Assembly: GCA_902799965.1 (NCBI GenBank)
Contig: CADCCO010000009.1
Span: 1-54,226 of the forward strand
Source of the DNA: an uncultured Spirochaetaceae bacterium
GTDB taxonomy: Bacteria; Spirochaetota; Spirochaetia; Treponematales; Treponemataceae
Length of the DNA stretch: 54,226 nucleotides
Reading direction: 5' to 3'
The notes beneath the pieces were generated by a model that had not been told where the DNA came from, did no database searches, and saw nothing but the letters and a program-made list of their open reading frames with translations. This document shows positions 1 through 8,061 of this stretch, piece after piece. Positions within the stretch are counted from its first letter, which is position 1. Each line of letters begins with the position of its first letter. The translations under genes were made by a program, and so were the position numbers.

Positions 1-581
1 CCTGCAGACTTTCTGACAAAGAGTCCACAAGTTGCAAGGCGTTAATTATTGTTGTGTTCAACAAATTTGTTTTTGAAAGGAGTTGCAGTTTGTTTGAATC
101 TAAATTTGCTTTATCATAGATAGCTTTCACACTTTCCATCTTTTCACGCGACAAGAGTTCCTTTAAATATATCATTTTATCAACAAGGGGCATTGTTTTT
201 AAAAACAAGTTCCAACACTGAGACATCAATGCAATCCAAAGCTTTGTAAAAAGCTTCCAACACTACAGCGTTTTTTTGAATGAGACGAGACTCAATGATT
301 TCTTTACGCTGTATATATAGCGTTAAAACAACAAAAAAAATTGACGAGAGAGATACCAATGTTCCAACAATCCCCGCAAAAGCAGTTCCAATCTTTGATG
401 TCACCTCTAAACAAAAGCCTTCACTTATGGATATTTTATATCCACTTTTACACAAGGCTATCAAGAAAATAGAAGAAGCAACGATGCCAATTATCAACGA
501 CGCAATAGAGAGCGCTAAAAGAATGCCCTTAAGAAAATCATTCTTCTTCTTGTTTTCCACAAATAATTCTTTATAATACAT
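1..581 (-). pseudogene. Two-helix membrane protein, Abi-like, frameshifted and running off the window edge
   Basis: From the ATG at 579-581 the frame encodes about 133 residues with two hydrophobic segments (about 18-44 and 64-90) followed by the motif LYIQRKEI. This layout resembles putative phage abortive infection membrane proteins, a resemblance judged by eye only. The frame stops at 180-182, just after a C4 run (GGGG on the plus strand, 187-190). Removing one base there joins it to a second open frame (ALVDKMIYLKELLSREK...) that stays open to position 1 and reads as the natural helical continuation. The gene is therefore probably frameshifted, or the run holds a sequencing error. It lies just downstream of brnTA on the same strand. 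The function is not known. Confidence 0.5.
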
Positions 582-611
582 TTTGCCTGCATCGAATAAT
601 ACTGGAAGCGC

Positions 612-884
612 CTAAAGCTGGGCTACGGGGCAATCATTCATTCTGGCCCAGCGCAAGGCTCCGTTAAGGCGGGTTTGGTAATCTTTCTTTCCGACGCTCT
701 GGAGCCAAGCCAAATTGTCGATGTCAATCCGAATCGTTATGCTCTTTTTAGCGGGCTTCCAGTATTTGAAATGTCCGCGGGCAAAGTCTTCCGCCGTCAA
801 TTCGGGAATGTCCGAGGTGTCAATCTTTTTGTCAGGAACGGCGTGAGCCTCCCGCTCAGCGATAAATTTCTTTAATTCTTTCAT
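612..884 (-). CDS. brnA: BrnA-family antitoxin
   Basis: A 90-residue protein whose C-terminal half carries the BrnA signature: a KYWKPAKKSITIRID strand followed by a short helix-helix region ending in LNGALRWARMN. BrnA antitoxins bind and neutralise the BrnT ribonuclease toxin and use a ribbon-helix-helix fold to repress their own promoter. Here the gene overlaps the 3' end of the toxin frame by 29 bp (856-884), the usual toxin-first order of brnTA. It is complete and of normal length. Autoregulation at the promoter upstream of brnT is expected from the family; the operator itself is not proven. Confidence 0.85.
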   Translation of the reverse strand: MKELKKFIAEREAHAVPDKKIDTSDIPELTAEDFARGHFKYWKPAKKSITIRIDIDNLAWLQSVGKKDYQTRLNGALRWARMNDCPVAQL

Positions 885-1173
885 AATACAGTTTCCTTTC
901 CCGTGACGTTGCGGGACGAGCCGAAATTATATGCGTCCGTTCCGCTTCAGTGTAGACGATTTGCGCCACAAGAAGCTGCCCTTTCGCATACCCAAAGCCG
1001 TTGTACCTAGCTTGGTTCACTTTTGAATGTCCGGAGTCGTAGATTTCATAGAAAAACGGGTCGTCAAAAGCGTCAAGGATTTCTTCAAAAGTGAATCCGT
1101 GCTTTTTGTTCGCCTCGCTTTTTTCGCTGAACCACTCAAACCGGCCTTTTACCACCAATTTGCCTTTTGGCAT
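856..1173 (-). CDS. brnT: BrnT-family ribonuclease toxin
   Basis: A 105-residue protein with the BrnT pattern: an F-x-W-x-x-x-K-x-x-x-N-x-x-K-H-G-F-x-F-x-E stretch near the start (residues 13-32), a DP-FF-EIYD segment, and the terminal block HIISARPATSRERKLY that typifies the family. BrnT is an RNase-fold toxin that inhibits translation and is held inactive by BrnA. The gene has a GGTGAG ribosome site and a consensus promoter upstream, so the module is self-contained. It appears intact, as does its antitoxin. Its place at the flank of a glycan locus suggests a stabilising or accessory role, which is inference. Confidence 0.88.
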   Translation of the reverse strand: MPKGKLVVKGRFEWFSEKSEANKKHGFTFEEILDAFDDPFFYEIYDSGHSKVNQARYNGFGYAKGQLLVAQIVYTEAERTHIISARPATSRERKLYYERIKEIYR

Positions 1174-1192
1174 TTCTCACCGCCCAAAAGTA

Positions 1193-1221
1193 ATTATAAA
1201 GTGTAAATACAATTTTGTCAA
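1193..1221 (-). promoter_or_regulatory. Consensus sigma-70 promoter of brnTA
   Basis: On the minus strand, TTGACA (1216-1221) and TATAAT (1193-1198) are separated by exactly 17 bp, a perfect consensus. The -10 box lies 19 bp before the brnT start. The spacer holds a small inverted repeat (TGTA at 1202-1205, TACA at 1208-1211) that could be part of a BrnA operator; that assignment is speculative. Confidence 0.75.
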
Positions 1222-1343
1222 TAAAAAAAACAACTCATATATCTAAGAAAATAGCTTCTAAGGTTACTAGCCGGACGGCAATTTATTCCTATAGACATAT
1301 ATAAATCGTTAGAATAATTCTCATCATCAACCAAAAACATTTT

Positions 1344-2750
1344 TTAGAGGCCCCCAATCACTTCATTAAATCTTTTCCCAAACACATCAAACGTAAAATT
1401 CTCTTCATAAGTTTTCCTTGCCGCCAAACGCATGTCGCCAAGTTCATCATAGCTTTCAATTATATGAATCATTTTCTCATACAATGAATTTTCATCGCCC
1501 GCTTTACAAACAAATCCGTTTTTGCCGTCGGTTATATATTCCGCCATGCCAGTGTTGTCGGACACAATGCAAATTTTTGAATTCATCATACCTTCTGTAA
1601 TAACCAACGACATTGTCTCTTCAAAACTTGGACAAACAACAACATCAATGTCATTCTTATACGCTTCAGCTATTTGCGCGCGTGACAAAGCGCCCATAAC
1701 CACTACAAAAGGCAAAGACTCCGCGCGCTCCAAAACACTTTTTGCATAATCATCATTACCAGCTTTTCCTATAATAAGAAAATCGCAATGATTCGGATAA
1801 GCTTTCAAAAAAATATCCTGCGCCTTCAATTGTTCAACACGTCCTATAATGGCAAATGTTATTTTGCAGTTCCCCTTACTTTCATTGAAACTTTTTTTAT
1901 ACACAGTTCCTTCATCCGAAATGCCATATGGAAATAGAGAACATTCTCGACCTGGAAAATATTCGAGGAAAGCCCGTTTTGCTATAGAACTTACCGCTAA
2001 AACATTGACTCTGGAAAGCCATGCCCCATCTTTGTATTGTGGGAATTGAGCAAAAGTACTCTCGTAAAATTTATAATAAATGTCGTTCGGCTCATGAATC
2101 CACAACGAGCAAGGCACAACGCTTGAAATCTTATAAGCAAGATCAACAAAAGGGAATCCGTTGACTATGGCATAATCAAAATGCGATTTAATCCAACCGA
2201 GCTCGATCTTTGTGACATTGCAGAATGCGGGATAAACAATTATCTCAAAACCATAACCACACAACTCGTCCAATATAGCTGAGTCTGCGGAAGGAACAAT
2301 CAACGAAACCTTACGGCCGCTTTCTCTTACAGCGCGAACCAAATTCACAGCCGCCATAGTTCCACCGCCATAATTCACTATTGAAAAAGACACCATGGCA
2401 ACAGATTCTTTCCTTTTTGATTCCACCGCATAAGGATTATATACCTCACACACTCCGGCAAGCCGCGACGAGATATACTCGTCATATAGTAAAATTTTCT
2501 TTGGGGGAACACCAAGGTCTAGAAGCTGATCCTTAATTCTTATTGCGTTTTTTTTTGCCACAAAGATGGCGACAAAATCAAACTCAACTTTGAAAAGTTC
2601 ATTTGGCGCTATAACAGGCACGCCTTCCCAAGAAACACCATGCTTGCTTGCGTCATTGTCCACAAAGCAAACGACAATATCTTTTTTTAAAATATGTCGG
2701 ATGAATTTTTTACAATAAATACCTGTTCCAAAAACAGCTATACGATTCAT
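1344..2750 (-). CDS. GT4 glycosyltransferase with N-terminal Rossmann module
   Basis: A 468-residue protein when started at the ATG at 2750, which forms an ATGA overlap with the upstream phosphatase stop and follows a GGTGGGAG ribosome site; an in-frame ATG at 2777 would add nine residues. Residues 1-95 form a Rossmann-like module (VFGTGIYCKKF, then VDNDASKHG and GVPVIAP). The rest is a GT-B group-1 glycosyltransferase with the EX7E pair in FEETMSLVITEG and an AIIGRVEQLK donor-domain strand. It probably transfers a nucleotide-activated sugar at the inner membrane. As the last gene of the KdsB-aldolase-KdsC operon, it may use the product of that pathway, which is inferred from position only. 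Confidence 0.8.
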   Translation of the reverse strand: MNRIAVFGTGIYCKKFIRHILKKDIVVCFVDNDASKHGVSWEGVPVIAPNELFKVEFDFVAIFVAKKNAIRIKDQLLDLGVPPKKILLYDEYISSRLAGVCEVYNPYAVESKRKESVAMVSFSIVNYGGGTMAAVNLVRAVRESGRKVSLIVPSADSAILDELCGYGFEIIVYPAFCNVTKIELGWIKSHFDYAIVNGFPFVDLAYKISSVVPCSLWIHEPNDIYYKFYESTFAQFPQYKDGAWLSRVNVLAVSSIAKRAFLEYFPGRECSLFPYGISDEGTVYKKSFNESKGNCKITFAIIGRVEQLKAQDIFLKAYPNHCDFLIIGKAGNDDYAKSVLERAESLPFVVVMGALSRAQIAEAYKNDIDVVVCPSFEETMSLVITEGMMNSKICIVSDNTGMAEYITDGKNGFVCKAGDENSLYEKMIHIIESYDELGDMRLAARKTYEENFTFDVFGKRFNEVIGGL

Positions 2751-3250
2751 ACTCCCACCGATTTCCCTACACGCCACATATTTCTTTCAACCAAAAAAGC
2801 CTCAACAATATCCCTCACAGCGCATTGCCCGCCGTCAAAAGGGCTTATATAATCAGCAACCGCTTTGATTTCTTTGCAAGCGCCGGCAGGACAAGCTTTA
2901 AAGCCGCATTCATTCATAAGAGCAAGGTCATTCAAATCGTCGCCAACGCAAGCCACTTCGCCATAGGTTATGTTTCTTTCGCTTAAGAAACTGTCAACAA
3001 ACGTTTTTTTGTCCTTGATTCCTTGAACAATAAAGTCAATGCACAACTCTTGCATGCGTCTTTTTGTGGCGGCGCATTCTCGTCCTGTAAGAACCATTGT
3101 CTTGCAACCAGCCTCCTTAAGCGCAAAAAAAGCGGCGGCGTCTCGAGTGTTGAATTTTTTAAACTCGTTTCCGTTGTTGTCATAATAAACGCCGCCGTCG
3201 GTCATAGTGCCGTCAACATCAAAAATCCACAAAAAAGGAATCTTTTTCAT
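2747..3250 (-). CDS. kdsC: KdsC-like HAD phosphatase
   Basis: 167 residues from the ATG at 3250, preceded by GAGGTGG; an upstream ATG at 3265 would bury that site. The motifs are those of the C0 HAD family of KdsC: FDVDGTMTDGG (nucleophile and acid-base Asp), NTRDAAAFFALKEAG, TGRECAATKRR and the metal motif GDDLNDLALM. KdsC removes the phosphate from Kdo-8-phosphate, and relatives act on N-acetylneuraminate-9-phosphate type products. It sits between an HMG-CoA-lyase-type aldolase and a GT4 gene, with overlaps at both ends, and a KdsB-like gene lies two genes upstream. The substrate is probably the phosphorylated ulosonic acid made by the neighbouring aldolase. The exact sugar is unknown. Confidence 0.78.
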   Translation of the reverse strand: MKKIPFLWIFDVDGTMTDGGVYYDNNGNEFKKFNTRDAAAFFALKEAGCKTMVLTGRECAATKRRMQELCIDFIVQGIKDKKTFVDSFLSERNITYGEVACVGDDLNDLALMNECGFKACPAGACKEIKAVADYISPFDGGQCAVRDIVEAFLVERNMWRVGKSVGV

Positions 3251-3251
3251 G

Positions 3252-4817
3252 TCAAGCCACCTCATAAGCGGATTTTGTGATGAACTTTATGTCCATATTC
3301 AATGAATTCAATGTCGTTGCCATCTCTTTGTCATAATCTTTGCCATGAATTGTATACGCGCGCATGTCCGGACGGCAATAATTCGTCTGCCCGTTCGCAT
3401 ATCCGTCAGCGCCCGCAACATGAACAATTTTCAAGCCGCATTTTTTTAACAACGTCAAAACCATTATCAAGCTGTTGATATTCTGAGAGCCTGTGCCGCA
3501 AAGCCCATTATAGTTAATTCGATACTTTACATCGCCGTCAACAATATTTGAGGTTGCAATCACAGAAGATTTTTTGTCAACCACAGATTCGTAGCGCTTA
3601 TTGTTATTGCAGAATGTGTAATCGACTTTAAAATCAGCCGGCGTAAAATTCACAGAAATTACAAGAGGTTTGCGTGAAGAAATAAAATCGTCTATCCGTT
3701 TCCGTTCCGAATTCAAAGACATTCCGGGAGCCAGCAATAGGATTTCTTTATTGGCAAATATTTTTGTCAAATCAGCAAGAGCCTGTGAATCGTTCAATTC
3801 CATGCTCTGATAATTTTCATAAAGGAATTCCGCATAAGCCTTGTCAAAAACATTTTTCTTTGCAGACTCGATTCTTGACAAAATATTATTTATATCCCTG
3901 TTTGTCAACGTGCCTTTATCCAAATAGAATTCCGCATAATTCCTATGAAGGTTATAATGAGCGGAAAGGAAATATGCCGGATTGTAGCCCCATTCGCTGT
4001 GACCATGCAAAGGCATTATATAATCCTGAATGGCGTCCATAAGACAATTCAAGTCGTAATTTTTGCCAGAATAATCGTTAAGATAATCGCATATCAATTC
4101 CACAGGAAGGTTCCCTGGAGCGCGCCCCATTCCCATAAGGCTTCCGTCTATTGTCACGCCGCGATCAAGGCGCATGTCCGCAAAACGCTGCGCAAGAGAG
4201 GAACTCAAGGACATATTTTCATGCAAATGAAGCCCCAGCCGTATGCTTTTATCCAAGTTATTGTCCGCAAGGGTCGCTATCCTGTCCAAATCTCGGCGTT
4301 TCATGCTGCCAAAAGTATCGACGATGCTAAACTGCCAAGGCATCATCTCATTGACCTGACGGATTATGCCAAGCAAGTCAGCGTCGCCATAGCCCATGAC
4401 ATTTATAGGATTAACGCTGACTTTATACCCCAAACTCTTGATTTTAGCGGCAAATTCAAGACCCTCTTTTATGTCATACTCGTGAAAAGTGACTCTTATC
4501 AATTCAATGCCGCTTCCGCTGTATGGAGTCAGATTTGAAACATCATAATTGGATTGCATCGCCATCGCGGAATACACTGTTTTCTTTTTTGAATCCGATT
4601 GTGGCAAAAAAGAATTCAACTCCTCTATGGTTTCGCAAACAGTCCGTCCATTTTGACTGTCGTCGCCGCTCCTCAAAAAGCCGACTTCAACGACATCTAC
4701 ATTTGCGTCGGAAAGCAATCCAACAATTGCCCGAGCCCTGTTAAAGCCCCAATTCCAATCATTGACGTAACCGCCGTCTCTAAGCGTGCAATCTAGAACC
4801 ATTAAATCGTTTGTCAT
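3252..4817 (-). CDS. HMGL-type aldolase fused to GT42/DUF115-like domain (copy 1)
   Basis: A 521-residue protein of two parts. Residues 1-300 are a DRE-TIM/HMG-CoA-lyase-like barrel: DCTLRDGGYVND (9-20) supplies the Arg and Asp of this superfamily, HLHEN (197-201) the metal histidines, and GMGRAPGN (229-236) the loop typical of DmpG-type aldolases. Residues 357-521 resemble the Rossmann-like core of DUF115/GT42 sialyltransferases, with LLLAPGMSLN, then VISVNF and VDYTFCNN. The gene overlaps the KdsB-like gene by ATGA and abuts the KdsC-like gene, and no KdsA or NeuB gene is in the window. I infer that it makes the carbon skeleton of the CMP-activated acid and perhaps also handles its transfer. 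A paralogue lies at 28773-30374. Confidence 0.72.
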   Translation of the reverse strand: MTNDLMVLDCTLRDGGYVNDWNWGFNRARAIVGLLSDANVDVVEVGFLRSGDDSQNGRTVCETIEELNSFLPQSDSKKKTVYSAMAMQSNYDVSNLTPYSGSGIELIRVTFHEYDIKEGLEFAAKIKSLGYKVSVNPINVMGYGDADLLGIIRQVNEMMPWQFSIVDTFGSMKRRDLDRIATLADNNLDKSIRLGLHLHENMSLSSSLAQRFADMRLDRGVTIDGSLMGMGRAPGNLPVELICDYLNDYSGKNYDLNCLMDAIQDYIMPLHGHSEWGYNPAYFLSAHYNLHRNYAEFYLDKGTLTNRDINNILSRIESAKKNVFDKAYAEFLYENYQSMELNDSQALADLTKIFANKEILLLAPGMSLNSERKRIDDFISSRKPLVISVNFTPADFKVDYTFCNNNKRYESVVDKKSSVIATSNIVDGDVKYRINYNGLCGTGSQNINSLIMVLTLLKKCGLKIVHVAGADGYANGQTNYCRPDMRAYTIHGKDYDKEMATTLNSLNMDIKFITKSAYEVA

Positions 4818-5548
4818 TTTAAGTTACCTGCGACGCGCGCCCGCACATACTCCAAGTCACTCATTGTATCAACAGACAAGGAATTATACTCTTGGACTTC
4901 TATAAACTTCAATTGTTTACCATAATCAAGAAAACGCAAAGTGTCAATTCCTTCAATCCTTTCAAAGCGTCCCGGCTTAGAGCTTTTGTAAAAATCAAGC
5001 ATTTTTTTGTTGTAGCCCAAAATTCCAACATGCTTATAATATTGATAGTCAATTGACTTAAAGGGATACGGTATAGGAGTTCGCGACATATAAAGGGCGT
5101 TCATTTCGTTGTCAAAAACGACTTTTATGTTGGAAGGGTCAAGGACATGGGAAGGTTGCGTAATTTTCGTTATTATGTTTGTTCCAAACTCCACACCATC
5201 AGGAATTTCATTTGGAATTGCCACCTTTACAGCGCAACAGTCTATCAAAGGCTCGTCGCCATTTATTTGAATATAAAAATCAGCGCTGACGGACTCCGAG
5301 ACTTCCTGCAAACGGTTGGCGCCTGTAGGATGGTCGTTCCGCGTCATAACGGCATCAATACCGTACTTTTTGCACGCCGACAAAATACGCTCGTCGTCAG
5401 TGGCCACCAAAAGTTCAGAAAATTCACTTATCTCTTGAACGCGGCTATAAACCCACCAAATCATAGGCTTTCCGCAAATATCTGCCAAGGGCTTGCCCGG
5501 CAAACGCGTCGAACCGTATCGCGCTGGAATTACGCCTACTACTTTCAT
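4814..5548 (-). CDS. kdsB: CMP-Kdo synthetase-like cytidylyltransferase
   Basis: 244 residues, close to the usual KdsB length. It opens with IPARYGSTRLPGKPL, the CTP-binding signature of the family, followed by VATDDERI, DHPTGANRLQEV (KdsB has DHxSGTDR or similar), NGDEPLI and SRTPIPY, and ends with SVDTMSDLEYVR. The reaction expected is CTP plus a 3-deoxy-2-ulosonate giving the CMP-sugar. The changed DHPTGANR and GILGY segments leave room for a substrate other than Kdo. It is the first gene of a four-gene coupled set (kdsB-like, aldolase, kdsC-like, GT4) joined by 4-bp overlaps and a one-base gap, which argues that all act on one sugar. Cytoplasmic enzyme. Confidence 0.83.
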   Translation of the reverse strand: MKVVGVIPARYGSTRLPGKPLADICGKPMIWWVYSRVQEISEFSELLVATDDERILSACKKYGIDAVMTRNDHPTGANRLQEVSESVSADFYIQINGDEPLIDCCAVKVAIPNEIPDGVEFGTNIITKITQPSHVLDPSNIKVVFDNEMNALYMSRTPIPYPFKSIDYQYYKHVGILGYNKKMLDFYKSSKPGRFERIEGIDTLRFLDYGKQLKFIEVQEYNSLSVDTMSDLEYVRARVAGNLK

Positions 5549-5559
5549 ATCAAAACCTC

Positions 5560-6831
5560 TTATTCATGCGGGAACAAACTGTCGAAATCCACGCGGGGAA
5601 AAACCTCCAGCTTTCCGCCGCGAGTGGCATTGTATATTTTTATGCCATGGGCATCGGCATATTTTTTCGCAGCTTGGTAGGCGTTAAGACAAAAATCTGG
5701 ATAAAAAGAATTGTTTTTTTTTGCTTCTAATTTATAAAAGTGATTCCCTGGTTGACCAGAAGCACCAAAAGAAAAATCAACTCCAAGAAGATAAATTTCT
5801 GAAAACCCCATATAGGCGGCAAACTGAAGGCATATATAGGTGATTGTACCGGCATCAAAACAACAAACAGACACATCCTCAGAGAAGGGAATATTTTTGT
5901 CAAAACGATTTACACTGACTGCATGAAATTGCAAAACCTCCATGTTATTTTGCTTATACAAATCACTTATAAATTTTAACGGAATGTCAAGATTTTTTAT
6001 AAAATTATAAAACTGTTCAATAAGGAGCAAATCAACAGATAGATAAAGGTCTGGTCTCCATTTTGTATATGAAAACGCCTCATAGATTCGATTCATACTT
6101 ATGCAAAACTCACCATTTTTTTGAAGCGTGTCTAAATCTTCCATTTTTAAGCTAGGACCGGTAGCAACAATAAAACATCGCTTTTTGGAATATTTATCTT
6201 TAAGAGAAGCTATATGTGGATTACGATAACTCGCTATCTGACTTGAAAAATCAAAAAGATTGTAAACTTTGCAATAGAGACTCTTAAAACTTTCCAGCGG
6301 TTCAGATAGAAAAAGATTATGCTCGTTATTTATTTGAGGAATTTCTTCACAATAGTTTTCTGGAAACATTTTTTTTAAAGCTTCACGCTGACGATTGCCA
6401 TAGTTTTTCGCAGGAACAATATACACCCTAATTTTTTCCGCAATACGACTGAACAGTTCTGCCGCCACAAGATTAACCCCGTAAAAAATACATGGGAGAT
6501 TTTCATCAAATTTGAATGGCAATTCATCATATATATTTTGTATATACAAAAATGAGCACTCTGCTGGTTGTTGCGAGAGAACAAAATACGGCAAAAAATC
6601 ATTGTCAGAGAGAATTTTTTTCTCCACATCAATATAGTCAACCATCGAAATTATTATAGGAACGCCGTTGTAAAGTTTTTTATAAGATTCATAGGACAGG
6701 ATATCTTTTTTTTCGAAATATTGCCCCTGCTTTGAAACATCGCCATCTATAAAGGCAAGCACTCTTTCACTCTTGAGCAATTCAAAAAGGCGGCCCCCTT
6801 TTTTCCCTGTCCCCCAAATAACATACCTCAT
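5560..6831 (-). CDS. DUF115 (MAF-like) glycosyltransferase with Rossmann front module
   Basis: 423 residues from the ATG at 6831, which makes an ATGA overlap with the radical-SAM gene upstream; the longer frame adds 12 unlikely residues. Residues 1-90 are a Rossmann-like module (WGTGKKGGRLFELL, FIDGDVSKQG). A second similar strand-loop (FYGVNLVAAELF, about 117-128) follows. From residue 217 a DUF115 domain is clear: FIVATGPSLKMEDL, ISMNRIY, LYLSVD and LLGVDFSFG. DUF115 proteins include motility-associated factors that transfer nonulosonic acids to flagellin and share a fold with GT42 sialyltransferases. It may use the CMP-sugar made by the genes just downstream; the acceptor is unknown. Confidence 0.7.
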   Translation of the reverse strand: MRYVIWGTGKKGGRLFELLKSERVLAFIDGDVSKQGQYFEKKDILSYESYKKLYNGVPIIISMVDYIDVEKKILSDNDFLPYFVLSQQPAECSFLYIQNIYDELPFKFDENLPCIFYGVNLVAAELFSRIAEKIRVYIVPAKNYGNRQREALKKMFPENYCEEIPQINNEHNLFLSEPLESFKSLYCKVYNLFDFSSQIASYRNPHIASLKDKYSKKRCFIVATGPSLKMEDLDTLQKNGEFCISMNRIYEAFSYTKWRPDLYLSVDLLLIEQFYNFIKNLDIPLKFISDLYKQNNMEVLQFHAVSVNRFDKNIPFSEDVSVCCFDAGTITYICLQFAAYMGFSEIYLLGVDFSFGASGQPGNHFYKLEAKKNNSFYPDFCLNAYQAAKKYADAHGIKIYNATRGGKLEVFPRVDFDSLFPHE

Positions 6832-8018
6832 GCCCGCTTCTCCACCGCATAATAGCACTTTCTGCAAATAAAATCGTCATCCCCATCCGTCGTCATCGCC
6901 AGCCAAACACGCTTCATCTCTTCACCGCGCACAATTTGTTCATACGAAGACTCATTCAAATTACCAACAATATGTTTCAAACCAAAATCGTTGCAGCACA
7001 AGGCAAGAGAACCATCAGGCAAAAGCACAAAATGGTTCATAGCGGCGGCACGCGAACAGCGAATTTTTCCATGTTTATGAACATGCGTGAGATTGCCGGC
7101 ATTTTTATCTAAATTTCCTGCCCGATCGCTCATCTCGCAATAAACCTTGAGTTTGCCCTCTGTCAATTTTAACACTTCTGGATGGGGCGTTGACTGACAG
7201 TTGGCATTATCTATAAATGGAGAACCGTCAGGCTTCTTGGCCTCAATGGCTTTTGCTAAAATTGCAAGGTATTCTTCCGTAATTGGTATATTGGCAAAGC
7301 CATCTGCATCAGCTGTATGTATGCATAAATATCGAAATGGAATTTTTACCAAACGGACAAATTCTTCCAGAGAAAGACCTTCAAAAGTCGTGAACAGCGT
7401 AGCAGAATGCCCGGATTCAACAGTATATTCCATCATCTTCAAGCTGTCTTTGTTAAAAAATGGTTCTACAAAGCCTGAAAAATCAACGATTGTCTCTTTT
7501 GGAAGTTTTTCAAGAAAGTTCTTATATTCTTCAAAAGTCATTTCAGACTTACGGTTCTTGTTGCCCTTAAAATAAGCCTTCAACAGATTGCTTTGAGGAC
7601 AAAAACGACAGTTGACCGCGCAACCAATTTTTGAAGTCACTTCAATTATTGGAGAACGATATCGCTCAGCATTCCATGGATCATAAGTTAAAATATCTTC
7701 AGGAAGCGTAATTATTTCACAAAACCCCAGATTCCTAAGGAAGTTTGCTATTCTCTTTTCACCACGCTCAAGAACAGCAATTACAATGACAGCATTTTTT
7801 TCTTTTGAAGCAAGTTCGCGCGCTGAAATTACAGGAAGTCCATTGTAAACAGCCTTATTGTTCTGAACATCTGAAACACAAAAACCTTTTACAGCAACAT
7901 CACTTTCTTTGCAAAGATTATAGGCAATCTGCGCCACCTTGCCAGCCCCAAAAAGATAAAGCGGACGATTCTGTACAGCTCTAAAAAAATCTGCAGTAAA
8001 TATTTTTTTAATTTCCAT
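6828..8018 (-). CDS. Radical SAM/SPASM protein with Rossmann front module
   Basis: 396 residues. Residues 1-110 hold the Rossmann-like module seen in many neighbours (LFGAGKVAQIA, GLPVISARELA). The radical SAM core starts near 125, with the cluster motif C133-x3-C137-x2-C140 (CAVNCRFC). The C-terminal region has IRCSRAAAMNHFVLLPDGSLALCCND and a final ICRKCYY, the cysteine pattern of a SPASM auxiliary cluster. Such enzymes use S-adenosylmethionine radicals to alter peptides or carbohydrates (epimerisation, dehydrogenation, crosslinking). No small peptide substrate gene is evident next to it, so a sugar or sugar-carrier substrate is more likely here; that is inference. It overlaps the downstream DUF115 gene by ATGA. 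Confidence 0.75.
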   Translation of the reverse strand: MEIKKIFTADFFRAVQNRPLYLFGAGKVAQIAYNLCKESDVAVKGFCVSDVQNNKAVYNGLPVISARELASKEKNAVIVIAVLERGEKRIANFLRNLGFCEIITLPEDILTYDPWNAERYRSPIIEVTSKIGCAVNCRFCPQSNLLKAYFKGNKNRKSEMTFEEYKNFLEKLPKETIVDFSGFVEPFFNKDSLKMMEYTVESGHSATLFTTFEGLSLEEFVRLVKIPFRYLCIHTADADGFANIPITEEYLAILAKAIEAKKPDGSPFIDNANCQSTPHPEVLKLTEGKLKVYCEMSDRAGNLDKNAGNLTHVHKHGKIRCSRAAAMNHFVLLPDGSLALCCNDFGLKHIVGNLNESSYEQIVRGEEMKRVWLAMTTDGDDDFICRKCYYAVEKRA

Positions 8019-8026
8019 TTCTGCTA

Positions 8027-8055
8027 ATTAAACATAAAATTTCAAAAATATTCAA
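8027..8055 (-). promoter_or_regulatory. Candidate promoter before the radical-SAM gene
   Basis: On the minus strand TTGAAT (8050-8055), a 17-bp spacer and TTTAAT (8027-8032) precede the start codon at 8018. The match is good but not perfect, and the region is AT-rich, so chance similarity is possible. Confidence 0.3.
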
Positions 8056-8061
8056 TCCCTT

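Noticed and set aside
3945..4538. Plus-strand open frame of 197 codons
   Set aside because: It lies wholly opposite the aldolase fusion gene, shows no recognisable domain and lacks a ribosome site.
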